NCBI GenBank assembly: GCA_031772625.1
Contig: CM062805.1
Coordinates: 803,611,592 to 803,675,591 of the forward strand
Source: Pinus tabuliformis
Lineage: Eukaryota; Streptophyta; Pinopsida; Pinales; Pinaceae
Reading direction: 5' to 3'
Length of the DNA: 64,000 nucleotides
Shown here piece after piece: positions 45,882 to 56,650 of the stretch (positions within the stretch are counted from its first letter, which is position 1; each line of letters begins with the position of its first letter). The notes below the pieces were generated by a model. That model ran no database searches, was not told the origin of the DNA, and saw nothing but the letters and a program-made list of their open reading frames with translations. Made by a program: the position numbers and the translations under genes.

Positions 45882-46618
45882 CATCTGAAATGTCAGCAGT
45901 TGGACTGCTTCCAGCAGCTCTTCAGGGTATTGATATCAGGGAAATGCTTACCGGTGCATCTATTATGGATGAAGCGACAAGGATTCCTGTGGTTAAAACC
46001 AATCCTGCAGCCTTGTTGGCACTATGCTGGTATTGGGCCTCTGATGGTAAAGGTTTCAAGGATATGGTTGTTCTTCCTTATAAATATAGCCTGCTTTTAT
46101 TTGGCTGCTATCTGCAACAGCTTGTCATGGAATCTCTTGGAAAAGAGTTTGATTTAGATGGGAACCGGGTCAACCAAGGCCTAACTGTATATGGGAACAA
46201 AGGAAGCACAGATCAACATGCCTATATTCAACAACTGAGAGAAGGAGTTCACAACTTCTTTGTAACCTTTATTGAGGTGCTCCGCGACAGACCACCAGGC
46301 CATGACTGGGAACTTGAACCTGGTGTTACTTGTGGGGACTACCTTTTTGGTATGCTGCAGGGGACAAGGTCTGCACTTTACTCAAACAATCGAGAGTCTC
46401 TGACAGTGACAGTGCAGGAAGTAACTCCTCAATCAGTGGGTGCCATGATTGCGTTGTATGAGTGTGCAGTAGGGCTCTATGCTAGCTTAATCAATGTCAA
46501 TGCTTATCATCAACCTCAAAACCGCGAGAAAAACTCGAGGCAAAAATATTCCTCTACACAATCCCGCAGGCCCGAACCTCAAACAGTACAATTTTCACCA
46601 TTTTTCTTGGCCCTTTGA
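45882..46618 (+). pseudogene. Captured fragment of plastid-type glucose-6-phosphate isomerase
   Basis: A frame without stops encodes about 212 residues that closely match plant plastid phosphoglucose isomerase, from [19 protein letters not shown] through [63 protein letters not shown] to NVNAYHQP. It then runs about 30 codons into unrelated sequence before TGA at 46616-46618. The enzyme interconverts glucose-6-phosphate and fructose-6-phosphate in starch metabolism. The first half and the C-terminal tail are missing, so no enzyme is expected. Substitutions such as [15 protein letters not shown] (usual PYKDSLLLFSRYLQQ) hint at relaxed constraint. No intron interrupts it, which points to an mRNA origin. 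Confidence 0.92.
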
Positions 46619-46751
46619 TAAAAGATACCTCAAATTACACAGGCAAGAGTAGCAGTCGCAGACCTTAACTTGCTAGATTATGAGATTCCTTTTGCTGAGC
46701 ACACGGACGGTTCCAACCGGAGACCAGAAATCCGCAACAATACTCAACAGA

Positions 46752-46836
46752 AAATTTTTGTTTTCATGGCAACGGGTGGCGCAACAATTCTCAGCAAAAT
46801 GGATTAAATTTTTGTTTTCATGGCAACGGGTGGCAG
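46752..46836. repeat. Two copies of a 30-bp direct repeat
   Basis: AATTTTTGTTTTCATGGCAACGGGTGGC-like sequence lies at about 46755-46781 and 46809-46836, downstream of the isomerase fragment. Non-coding. Confidence 0.8.
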
Positions 46837-47089
46837 ACATAAAACACCGCAACAACTCTCAGCATTGTATACATTATGAATTCAATATAAGCAACGTTGT
46901 ATACATTGTATATCCAATAACTGAACCAACAGTGTCCAAGGCATATACAAACAGCGTGTAAACAATGCATATACAAACCCGTTACCCGTTTTAATGCACT
47001 GCACATTCAGAAAAATGATACCAGCTGCATCCTCCACAATTCTTTGTCAGGCAGCGTTCAACAATCCAGCTGCGTATGGAGTCTCACAG

Positions 47090-47136
47090 AACGGTGAGAG
47101 CGTTAGGTGAGAGAACGTTAGGTGAGAGAGCGTTAG
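47090..47136. repeat. Tandem GTGAGAGMRCGTTAG units
   Basis: Three units of about 16-18 bases (GTGAGAGCGTTAG and GTGAGAGAACGTTAG forms). They lie in the 5' leader of the capturing element near its priming site. Confidence 0.75.
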
Positions 47137-47458
47137 GGCAGCACAGGCGTGGCAGAGACGCAGGACAGAGGCGTTCAAACACATTCAGTAACGCAGGTGA
47201 GAATAATCAGGTGAGTTGTCAGGCAATAGAGGCGCAGGTGTAATGACGCTCTTTTTTTAAACGTTTATGACAGTCAGAGAGCGATTTTTGTATTCAGAAG
47301 AACAGGCAGGCAGAATTAATGGAGCGTTACAGGTAATGAAGACTAGGTCAGCACTATTCAAGGCAGCTCAGGTCGGTTGCTCAGGGAATAACAACATCTC
47401 ATTTTTTTTAACTAAAGGATAAACCCTGAGGAAGAAAACTACACAGGCCACACATCAT

Positions 47459-47471
47459 GGCTCCGATACCA
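47459..47471 (-). other. Primer-binding site, initiator tRNA-Met type
   Basis: The minus strand reads TGGTATCGGAGCC immediately after the 5' LTR end. It is the canonical TGGTATCAGAGCC with one A-to-G difference. Confidence 0.88.
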
Positions 47472-47656
47472 TGTTAAACTCACATGGACAGCAAGAGAGA
47501 TATGAAAGATAAAACATGCAATTCATTTTTTTATTAACATGAGATATACATTTATAGTACAACATATGACTCTTGGGTTTCAGATCCCAAGGACTCTTGG
47601 ACTGCTTTGGTCTATTCGGCTTCCACACTAACCCATTTAGGATTAGGTGTCCAACA
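47472..47656 (-). repeat. 5' LTR (185 bp) of the gene-capturing element
   Basis: Partner of 42714-42898, beside the priming site. At 185 bp it is short, in the TRIM or SMART size range, although the interior is 4.6 kb. Confidence 0.92.
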
Positions 47657-48538
47657 ATTACTATGACTTTCCAAAGATTTTCCAAGGATGAAATTATGTT
47701 GTTGATCCTGCAAAATAATTTACATCAACAATTTAACCCAATCCTACAACAAAAAATCATTAATACTAAATGCAGAAATGGAAAGAAATAAAAACAAGAG
47801 ATGCATGTGAATAAGAAGAGAAAAAAATAAAAAAAAAATGATACAAAAGGGATCTAAGGATCCTCGGATGGCCAAGCCCAAGGAAACTCAAAGACCTATG
47901 GAAGAGAACAAGATTTAGAGGTTGCACATGACACCAATCTTTATTAGTTTCATCAATACAATTACATCCCTACAAGAAAATATAATGGAGTTGCAAAAGT
48001 ACGAGTTCTCTCCACAAGAAGACTAATAAAAATCTATCCCTAGAGGAAAATTCGACTTGGTACTTATACAAAATGATTAGGAATCATTCCCCGTGAAAGG
48101 AGGAAGCTTTCCCCACCAAAATCCCTTGATTAGTGGATTTGGTTCCCAATACTAGGAATCTGCATTAAATGGCAGGGAACACATTCCTAGATTTTCTCAA
48201 TCATTGGAGTTCCACAATCTGTGCCATAATTCCATAATATCTTGTTAATTTATTATTTAATATTGATCCTCATATAGTAGGGAGAAAGTCCTTAAATTAT
48301 CTCCTCCAAATCTTCATAATTTGCCCAATATTCTCATAATATTCCACAAAAATAAATAATATTAGGCACAAATATGAAATTATTCATAAACCTTCCTAAT
48401 GAATATATTAAAGTTAAAAATACATTATCTAATGAAAAAAGAGAGGTTTAATGTGCGTAAGGATGGTTATATGGGCCTTAATTTGTGTTTAATATAGAGG
48501 CATGGGCCTTAATTTACGTCTAATTTAGAGGCCCGTCA

Positions 48539-49196
48539 CTAACTCAAGTGCTTCAATGGGTTAGGTGACGACACTTAGGAAACATTGACTTAGGAGGATG
48601 TGAAACTAGGAATAAACACAAAATAACAAATCAAACAACATGACGACACTAAGGGGCTTGAAACGACAATTGATGTAGGCCCCAAAATTCACATAGGAAA
48701 AACATTTGGAGGGTCGTTGTCGCCGCGATAACGAGATATAGACTATTGTATTTAAGCATTTTCAACCATTAGAACCATCATGTGCATGACCATACCATAA
48801 TGTCTGCACATGTAGTAAATCTAATATTGATATGGGCCATTAGATTTAAGGTTTGTTTTTCATTTGAACCATCGCATGCATAAGTGTATTTTAAACTCAA
48901 CTTCTGTTGTGAGCATGATACCAATTGGAACTATTGATATTCATGTCTAAGAAAAATATGGCCATTAATTTTCTCAAGTTTAATCTTGTGATGTATGCTG
49001 AAAAATCTCTCATAAGTTTAATCATTGTCGAAACACCATGGTTTTATCCATAGAGCAATAATTTTTGTTTAGTGCCTAAACCATCATAATTGGTATTTTG
49101 TTGTTTGAACTCCAGCCATACATGTCAATACCATTTCATCGATCCAACATCCTTCCTACCATGCCCTCAGCTGCTTGATATTGGCATGACCCCTCT
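48539..49196. other. Unassigned spacer, no gene
   Basis: Follows the second gag-only element. A short stretch near 48706-48735 (TTTGGAGGGTCGTTGTCGCCGC) resembles the LTR end at 37240-37261, so an LTR-terminus relic of that family may be here. Otherwise nothing is recognised. Confidence 0.45.
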
Positions 49197-49201
49197 CGAG
49201 C

Positions 49202-50063
49202 TGTAGAAAATCTTGTAGATTCACAAGCTCATGTAATCTATTAAAACAAGAGACAAGAATCTACTTATACTATTTACAGCAAAAACCCATAAAAATTGAG
49301 CAAACAATAATAAATAAAGGAAGAGAATCAAAGGCACATAACACAATAAATATCTAGGGAAAGCCACATCTCAAAACCCCACTATCTGTTTTGTATTAAT
49401 CTGAAAAATCAAGATGAAATTACATTGCTTGTTCTCCCTAGAACAATCCCAGCACTCAACAAATGCTCATGGCCAAATCTTATCCAATTCACAAGCTCTC
49501 CAAGTCTCTATTCCAATGTGTAATTCCTATGAAGGATAGCTTGTATTTAAAGGAAAATAAAACCTCTAAAAATAGTGCAATCCCTCAAGGATTAGTTCCT
49601 GAATGCATGCATTATCAGTGCAACTCAGAAAATCTAAAACAATTAGTACATTGTCCCTGCACTCTAGTCTCAATTGGGCCTTTCTCAGAATCGACATGCA
49701 TGAGCTTCTGGCGGTGGAATCTTTAGTTAACTAGAGTATCACTAATTAGGTCACTAGTGTCCCAACTAACTGTTTACTCACTATTAGTTCTTGAAACTGA
49801 TTGGAACTAATTTAACTAGACTTAACCCAATAAACTAAGTTAACTAATTACAACTCATTCATAACTCATCCTTAACTCCTATAAGTTAGGAAGAACATAT
49901 ACATGTCTTCTAAAATACTTCCAAATCGAATTTTCTAAATGAGTTAAGTTAATTAAACTTAATTAATTATTTTCAAATTGCTATGAGAAAAGAATTCTAT
50001 CTTAATTCACAGTTTAATTTAAGGACAAATTAATCTGGAATTTCTTGTTTCCATTTCTCAACA
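49202..50063 (-). repeat. 3' LTR of the deleted copia element
   Basis: Starts TGTAGAAAATC and ends ...TTTCTCAACA. Closely matches 52099-52790 from 49409 onward. No gene inside. Confidence 0.9.
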
Positions 50064-52035
50064 CTCCCTCTCAACAAGAAAGGGATTATCCACTACCCCG
50101 ATCATGTCTCTGTGAAACTTGAATTTACATCTTGGAAATGCCTTTGTCAATATGTCAGCATCTTGCTCCTCCGTGGGAATCTAATCTAACAACATCATTC
50201 ACCTAAATACAAAATCTCTCAGATGATGATACCGGATACCTATATGCTTGGACCAATCATGAAAAACTAGAGTTTCAGAGAGTTTGATACAACTCTGATT
50301 ATCACAATAAATTGTTGTCGAATCCATCTACTGACCAAACAAACCAACTAGGATATCCTCATCCAGATAGTCTCGCATGCTTCTTGACTTGAAGCCATGT
50401 ACTTTGCCTTTGCCGAACTGAGTGCAACCGATCTTTGTTTCTTGTTGTACGAAGAAACTGCAGCTGACCCAATACTAAAGATCCCTCCTGATGTGATCTT
50501 CCTATCATATGGACTCCCTGCCCAATCTGCATTAGTGAAGCCTTGAAGCTTCACTCCCTCTAGCCGTCTATACCACAACCCAAACTGAGTAGTGCCTCTG
50601 AGATATATCAATACATGATTTGTCGCCTTCCAATACAACTTGGTAGGCCTAACCATCGCTTGACTAAGTTGGTTAATTGCATAACACATATCTGGTCATG
50701 TGTTCACCAAATACATGAGTGAAACCACAAGTTGCCTATAAATAGTAGCTTCCACTACTTCTCCTGAAGTATCATCCTCCTTCCTCCAGTTACCAACTAT
50801 AGGAGTCTCCATGGGTTTACTGTTGTCCATGCAGAATGGCCTAAGTATCTCATTGGCATACTTTCCTTGAGAAACAAAAACTACCCATCTCCCTGCTATA
50901 CCTCCATGCCAATAAAGTAATGCATGAGCCCCATGTCCTTCATCTCAAACTCTCTTGCAATATCATCCTTGCAATATTTGATGAGATTATCATCACCTAT
51001 TAGTATGAGATCATCTACATAAAGTACAATGATCAAAAGCTTACCTTCCACCACTATGTGATACAGGTTCACATCTGCTTCACTCTTTGAGAAGCCCAAC
51101 CCAGTGAAGTAACTATCTATCCTAGTGTATCAAGCACGGGGTGCTTGCTTCAACCCATACTACTCTCTCTTGAGTCGGCACACATGTGAGTCACGGTCCA
51201 AGGTTTCAAAACCTTCAGACTACTCTATGTACACCTCTTCCTCAATCATGCCATTGAGGAAGACATTCTTCACATCCATCTGATGGATCTTCCAACCCAT
51301 CTGTACTGATAGTGCCAAAATAGTTGTAATTGATGAGTGCCTTGCAACAGGAGCAAAGGTCTCATCATATATAATCCCCTCTACCTGCACAAAGCCACGG
51401 GCCACAAATCTGGCCTTATGCTTCTCCACACTACCATCTGTAGCTTGATTTACCTTGTAAAGCCAACGAGAGCTCACAACTAACTTGTCCTCTAGTCTCG
51501 GGACCACATCCCAAACATTGTCTCAAACTATGGAGTCATACTCCTCCACCATTTCATCAACCCAAACTGGCTACTATACTACTTCCTGAAAGGAAGATGT
51601 CTCTATCACAACACATGCACCCATAAGTGCCATGTATCTAAGTACCTCTCTGGTGACCTCCTCTGTCTGCACTGAGAAGAGGGTGCTCCCACATTCTCCC
51701 GTGCATCATCCACCAATCTGTCAACCTCTCTAGTGTGCTTTCTTCCCTCTCTGGAAGAACCTACCTAAGTGGATGTCTCCACTCTCTGAACCTCTGCATG
51801 TGGTTGCTCCACATCAATCTAAGGCCCCTCAACCTTGGGAGCTAAAAGCTCCTCATATGCATTTAGCTCAAGCTCCCTCCCAAGAGATACTCATATGGCC
51901 TTCTCCTCATCAAACCTAATATCCCTGCGAACCATTGTCAATTGACTAGTTGACATGTACACCCGATAGTTGTGGGGTGTATCATTGTACCCCACAAAGA
52001 TCCCCAACTCTGTTTTTGGCTCGACCCACAAGTGT
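50064..52035 (-). pseudogene. Ty1/copia integrase end, reverse transcriptase and RNase H (broken)
   Basis: Read on the minus strand, this shows the integrase C-terminal motif (YNDTPHNYRVYMSTSQLTMVRRDIRFDEE near 52000-51910). RT blocks follow (VSSRWLYKVNQATDGSVEKHKARFVARGF, QMDVKNVFLNGMIEEEVYIE, VLYVDDLILIGDDNL, EFEMKDMGLMHYF) and RNase H blocks (NADWAGSPYDRK, VALSSAKAKYMA, a damaged catalytic tail near 50300). Frames are open only in pieces (51507-51220, 51099-50896, 50689-50348), separated by stops and shifts. Its RT is clearly related to the copia copy at 2544-4069. Confidence 0.92.
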
Positions 52036-52098
52036 AATGGTAGGCCCACAAGTGTAGTGGTAGGCCCTGATCATGCACATCTTGTTCTCTCTAGAACA

Positions 52099-52790
52099 AT
52101 CCCAGATGAAAATCAAGATGAAATTACAATTCTTTTTCTCTCTAGAACAATCCCAGCACTTAGCAAATTCAATCCCCAACTCATAAGAAATCTCAAGGCC
52201 AAAGCTTATCCAATTCACAAGCTCTCCAAGTCTCTAATCCAATGTGTAATTCCTATGAAGGACAGATTGTATTTAAATGGAAATAAAACCTATAAAAATA
52301 GTGAAATCCCTCAAGGATTAGTTCCTAAATGCATGCACTATCAATGCAACTCAAAAGAATCTAAAACAATTAGTACACTATCCCTGAACTCTACTCTCAA
52401 CTGGGTCTTTCTCATAATCGACATGCATGAGTATCTGATGGTGGAATCTTCAATTAGCTAGAGTAACGCTATTTAGGTCACTAGTGTCCCAACTCACTGT
52501 TTACTCACTATTAGTTCTTGAAATTGATTGGAACTAATTTAACTGGACTTAACTCAATAAACTGAGTTAACTAATTACAACTTATTCATAACTCATCCTT
52601 AACTCCTATAAGTTAGGGAGAATATATACATGTCTCCTAAAAGTCTTCCAATTCAAATTTCCTAAATTAATTAAGTTAATTAAACTTAATTAATTATTTT
52701 CAAATTTCTATGAGAAAAGAATTCTAGTTTAATTCACAGTTTAATTCAAGGACAAATTAAACTGGAATTTCTTGTTGCCATTTCTCAACA
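52099..52790 (-). repeat. 5' LTR of the deleted copia element, inner end missing
   Basis: Matches the left LTR outward from AATCAAGATGAAATTAC. A short local duplication (TCTCTCTAGAACAATCCCAG at about 52087 and 52138) lies near the deletion joint and may mark repair there. Confidence 0.85.
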
Positions 52791-52795
52791 CGAGC

Positions 52796-53225
52796 TTTCT
52801 TTGGCATCAATGACACTACAATTGACATTAATGACAACACATATTTCCAACAAGAATTACATGGTGGAACACCACAAGTTTCTCTCCATATGACCTTTTG
52901 TATGGTAAAATCCCCATCATTCATATTGAGTTCGATATTAAAATTTTAAGTATTGATTTAGAGGTAAATTTGGATGTAACTATAGCACAAAAGAAATGAT
53001 TGGACCAGCTCAATAAGTTGGATAAAATGTGCTTGGATGCCACACAACACTGCCATTGTTCAACATGCCAAGTGGCATTAGATTTATAAAAAAAGGAATT
53101 TCAAAAAGGTGATTGGGAATTATTGTACAATTATAGATTTAAATACTTCAAGGGGAAGCTTCGTACTAAGTGGATAGGTCCTTATGAAGTGGAAATATTT
53201 TTTGAAGATGGGATTGTTAATCTAT
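52796..53225 (+). pseudogene. Ty3/gypsy integrase C-terminal fragment
   Basis: The + strand encodes a decayed integrase end: SPYDLLYGKIPIIHIEFDI, LDQLNKLDKMCLDA, then KKEFQKGDWELLYNYRFKYFKGKLRTKWIGPYEVE. The last part is the GPY/F module. Stops interrupt it (near 53000 and 53090). It is cut on the left by the copia element. It is in the opposite orientation to the chromovirus next to it, so it is a different insertion. Confidence 0.85.
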
Positions 53226-55233
53226 AACACCCTCCTCCCACATCCACCCAAGTAACCATGCCAACCGGGGTAAAAATGAGACAAGAGGATACTATGATCA
53301 GATTTAACCTCCTATGTGACATTAAGGAAGTGGAATCAACATAACATCACACATAGTCATCCAACATCATCAACATAACCCTAAGGAGAGAAGTGATCAA
53401 CTTAGATAGCCTATCCCTGAGTCCCGTTGTTGTTGTAGATCTCTTAGGCCATAGTATCTCTCATGCTATGGGCAAGGGAGTGACCAACAACCCAAATTCG
53501 CTCTCACTGGCTTTCCTACCAGTGACCAGAGACTAAAATTTCCAGTTTTGTGCTAGCAACCCCGGATTGAAGCCACTATTTTAGGCCGAAAGCCCACGGC
53601 ACTACCTAGAATGGAGTGATATCTTATAATCATAAAAAATACAGGGAAACAATGATGCAAAATCAATAAGTTGAACAAAGCCATAACCAAATCCCTACTA
53701 GCCATGATAGGAATTTCATCAAACATATCATCAACATTTAACCTATAGGTGTAAACAACAAAATTAAGTGTAGGGATCTCATACTTATCTGAGAATTGTT
53801 ATGAACCATTGTTCCCTCATGTCATTTGTTTCATTATCATCTATTAGGTCATAGACACATTATCCATTCATATACAAGTAAAAACATGTTGAGAGTCATA
53901 CATAGTTGTTGTCATAAAATATACATATAACTAGCATAATAGGAACAGGAATACCATAAACATATCACTTATCAAAATACACATATACATCAATACATTT
54001 ACACATGAAAATCAAGGGAATAAATTTCTCATTAATGAATGCAATGAACCAACCAGAAATGAGACTACCACATTCCACCCAACTATAGATTGGTTGATCT
54101 AAGTCTCTCTTCAACCAATCACCCTCGTGCCATATTCCAAGTATGAATGTGGGACTCATAGACCACATCAAAAAACACCAATCAACATGGATGTCACCGA
54201 AGTTATCTTCCTACACCGTGAGGAATTTGAGTGCCTCCTAGTCTCTCAGGCTTTACCGTGCATACATAGTCTGATCTAGGGATCATTAGGCCCTACACTG
54301 CAACATACTCTCCAAGATTTACCGTGCATCCCATCCTAGGATCACTAGACCCAACAGAGAGAAAATATACCTCTTGGCTTTACCGTATATCCCACCATTC
54401 ACCGAAAAGGATTCCTAGGCCCACCTAGGCACAAAATCTAGCTTTACCGCAACCCACAGTCTGGTTCAGGGGTTACTAGGCCAGTGGCTTCATGATCCTC
54501 AGTCTGGTTTAGGGACCACTCAGACCATGTGTTTGTCAATTTGTAGATCCAACCCACTCAGCTTCGAATCCAATCTGTCCATCCCACATAAATCGACTGA
54601 GAGAACCCATCTCATTAAAGTTATCAGGAAATGGAAAGGCTAGGCTAAATATATTGTCACACCAGACAAAACTCATGCCATGGTAGAAAAGAACCACATG
54701 CAATCCCATGCATGCCAAATATAGCAAGGAAAATACACATTCAAGTTGATACTTGCAATGAAGCTTGTTGTAGTTGCTTGATATTTGCGTCCTCTTGCCT
54801 TCTTTGTCTTTCTTGCTCTAATGTGAAAGTGCTCCAAGAAACTCTAAGTGTCCAAGAGAGAGACAGAAAGAATAATGAGAGAGATCCAAAAATCTGCTAA
54901 GAAAAGGTTACCAACTGATCCTTAGAAACCTTTTTATGAATGAGGCCTCTATTTTCTTCATTTTCCATCATTTTCCTCCTCACGTGCAACCTGTGACCAT
55001 CCATATCCCTTTTCTCCTAATTTCCATTATTTTCATAAATAATTGTGCCAAAAGTGCAATTTTTCCTTTACAAAGCCTTAGTCATTTCCTTTGCAAATTT
55101 CTTTATCCATAAACAACCAAATGAACACCCCCTAGGATGTCATGCCCAACATTCAGCTTGTAATAAGTGTCCCATCAACTGTGGTTATTGTTTTTAACTT
55201 TTACTACATATGATTTTCACCAGGGTTGTTACA
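53226..55233 (-). repeat. 3' LTR of a chromovirus-type Ty3 element
   Basis: Ends (+ strand) ...CAGGGTTGTTACA, next to a purine-rich tract read on the minus strand, and starts near TATAACACCCTCC; the first base is uncertain. It has no credible gene. Internal degenerate repeats with CTTTACCGTRCAT and CTAGGGATCACTAGGCCC-like blocks run from 54240 to 54530. Confidence 0.6.
54240..54530. repeat. Degenerate CTTTACCG repeat inside the chromovirus LTR
   Basis: The words GGCTTTACCGTGCAT, GATTTACCGTGCATCCC, GGCTTTACCGTATATCCC and AGCTTTACCGCAACCC start near 54250, 54317, 54380 and 54440. Each is followed by a GGATCACTAGGCCC-like block. Confidence 0.65.
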
Positions 55234-55250
55234 GAACCCTCCCCCTTGAG
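55234..55250 (-). other. Polypurine tract of the chromovirus
   Basis: The minus strand reads CTCAAGGGGGAGGGTTC directly before TGTAACAACC. It defines the LTR boundary and the element's direction. Confidence 0.7.
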
Positions 55251-55744
55251 GGACATCGTCCTCGGTGTTCAATCACACGTATATCTCAGCAATCTGCTGA
55301 AATAAGACATACTTCTCATGTAGTTTTATAATACAACTCATTGCAGTGTTTACAATGAAATAATTTCTCAAGATAAAACATCATGACAACATACGTCATA
55401 GTGGAGATTTATAACACAACTCATTACGGTATTTACAATGACCATCCTGCTGAGTGTCAATCCACATAACATCATAACATCATAATAACATAACCACATG
55501 ATAGCATAGTAACATGACAAAATAATCATAATAACATGATACCCATACCACATAGTGGAGCTTTATAACATAGCTCATGGTGGTATTTACATCCATATAC
55601 ATGTGTACATATAGCAACATTACCAAAAATATATACCAAAAACCATATACCAAATCATATACCAAAACATATATTAAACATATACTAAACACCATATCTA
55701 AGCATATATCAAAATATCATATAGCACATATAGCATATACCAAA

Positions 55745-55885
55745 CCATCATAAATCATATATCAACCACCATAAAGAAAATATTAAACCACCATAAAGCA
55801 TATACCAACCACCATAAATCATATACCAAACCACCATAAAGCACATATCAAACCACCATAAAGAATATACCAAACCACCATATCG
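55745..55885. repeat. Minisatellite of CCACCATAAAGCATATACCAA-type units
   Basis: About five to six units of 26-30 bases with the core ACCACCATAAA lie between the chromodomain stop and the LTR. More diverged ATACCAAA units continue back to about 55630. Confidence 0.8.
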
Positions 55886-55898
55886 AAGTTGCTTTGCC

Positions 55899-56650
55899 TC
55901 AATCGGAAAATAAGGAAGGATACATAACCCATATCTGATCCACCATCTCCCATGTAGCTTCATTAGGCCCAAAGTGCTTCCGTTTCACTTTAACTTGCTC
56001 GATTTCTCGGTTCCAGAGCATGAGAATATTTTTTTGCAATATAAAATGAGGCTCCGGCTGGAATTCTCCATCTAGCTCCACATGCAATACAAACCAATCA
56101 ATCACATGATCAACATCCTTAACATACTTCTTATGAAATGATACATGAAAAACATCATGGACTTTCACTGTTGGAGGCAATGCAATTCGATAGGCTACTA
56201 GCCCAATCCTCTCAGTGATATTGAAGGCTCCACAAAACCATGGTGCCAACTTGGCACATAATCCAATCCACAAGGATTTGTTCTTCGGTTTGATGTGCAA
56301 GTACACATGTTCCCCAACCTAGAAATCATTGAACAACTTGTTCCTATCTGCATAACTCTTTTGCCTATCCTATCCTGCCTTTAGATTCTTCTTGATCACC
56401 TGCATTTCATGTTCCATGTTTTCCAATATCTCTGGTCCAATCAAGACCCTGCTAACCAGATCACTCCAACTGATAGGAGTGTTACAACTCCACCCATACA
56501 TTGCCTCAAAATACTCATCCTCAATGAATCCAGATAACAATTGTTGTATGCAAACTCTACCAAAGGGAGATGCTCTTCCCACTTCTGTTGTTGATGCATC
56601 ACATACATCCTCAACATGTCCTCCAATATCTTGTTGGGCCTAGACATCCA
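55899..56650 (-). pseudogene. Chromovirus integrase C-terminus and chromodomain
   Basis: The minus strand shows integrase core-end motifs (EDMLRMYVMHQQQKWEEHLPLVEFAYNN, near 56620-56530) and a stretch with ILENMEHEMQVIKKNL. After a stop near 56320 come LHIKPKNKSLWIG, KLAPWFCGAFNI, RIALPPTVKVHDVFHVS and a chromodomain-like end (KHFGPNEATWEMVDQIW). Chromodomains at the integrase end mark the chromovirus branch of Ty3 and guide insertion to modified chromatin. It is frameshifted near 56440-56500 and cut off at about 56650, so RT and Gag are absent. Confidence 0.9.

Larger units (their letters stand above)
42714..47656 (-). mobile_element. Compact non-autonomous LTR element carrying host gene fragments
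   Basis: Two 185-bp LTRs (TGTTAAACTCACATGG ... GGTGTCCAACA) are almost identical. A perfectly placed initiator-Met-type priming site lies beside the right LTR, and a G7 polypurine tract beside the left one. Five-base target duplications are ATTAT (42709-42713) and ATTAC (47657-47661). The 4.57-kb interior has a gag-like frame in sense orientation and no protease, RT or integrase. On the opposite strand it carries a fused copy of two host mRNA fragments. It needs enzymes from another element. It is comparable in principle to maize Bs1, an LTR element with captured gene sequence. Confidence 0.9.
37263..48538 (-). mobile_element. Second gag-only Ty3/gypsy element, right LTR interrupted
   Basis: The left LTR remnant (37263-37799) ends ...GGCCCATCA and is followed by a polypurine tract read on the minus strand. 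The right LTR starts TGATGAGCCCC at 41467, next to a tRNA-Asp-like priming site, and ends ...GGCCCGTCA at 48538. It is split by a later insertion at 42714-47656. Between the LTRs lies a broken Gag and no polymerase. The left LTR lacks about 1.6 kb, cut where the gag-only element at 27058-37261 ends. Confidence 0.78.
41467..48538 (-). repeat. 5' LTR of the second gag-only element, split by an insertion
   Basis: The LTR parts are 41467-42713 and 47657-48538, about 2.1 kb without the insertion and one target duplication. It starts TGATGAGCCCC and ends GGCCCGTCA. Nothing coding is seen in 41467-42713. Confidence 0.7.
49202..52790 (-). mobile_element. Internally deleted Ty1/copia element with perfect target duplication
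   Basis: CGAGC at 49197-49201 and 52791-52795 is a perfect 5-bp duplication. The left LTR is complete (49202-50063, 862 bp). The right LTR is truncated on its inner side (about 52099-52790). Between them a minus-strand relic runs from the integrase C-terminus through RT to RNase H. The priming site, gag, protease and most of integrase were lost together with the inner end of the right LTR. The polypurine tract GAGAGGGAG (minus) touches the left LTR at 50064-50072. Confidence 0.9.

Noticed and set aside
45882-46618. A functional glucose-6-phosphate isomerase gene
   Set aside because: Only the central third is present, it has no proper start or end, and it lies inside an LTR element.
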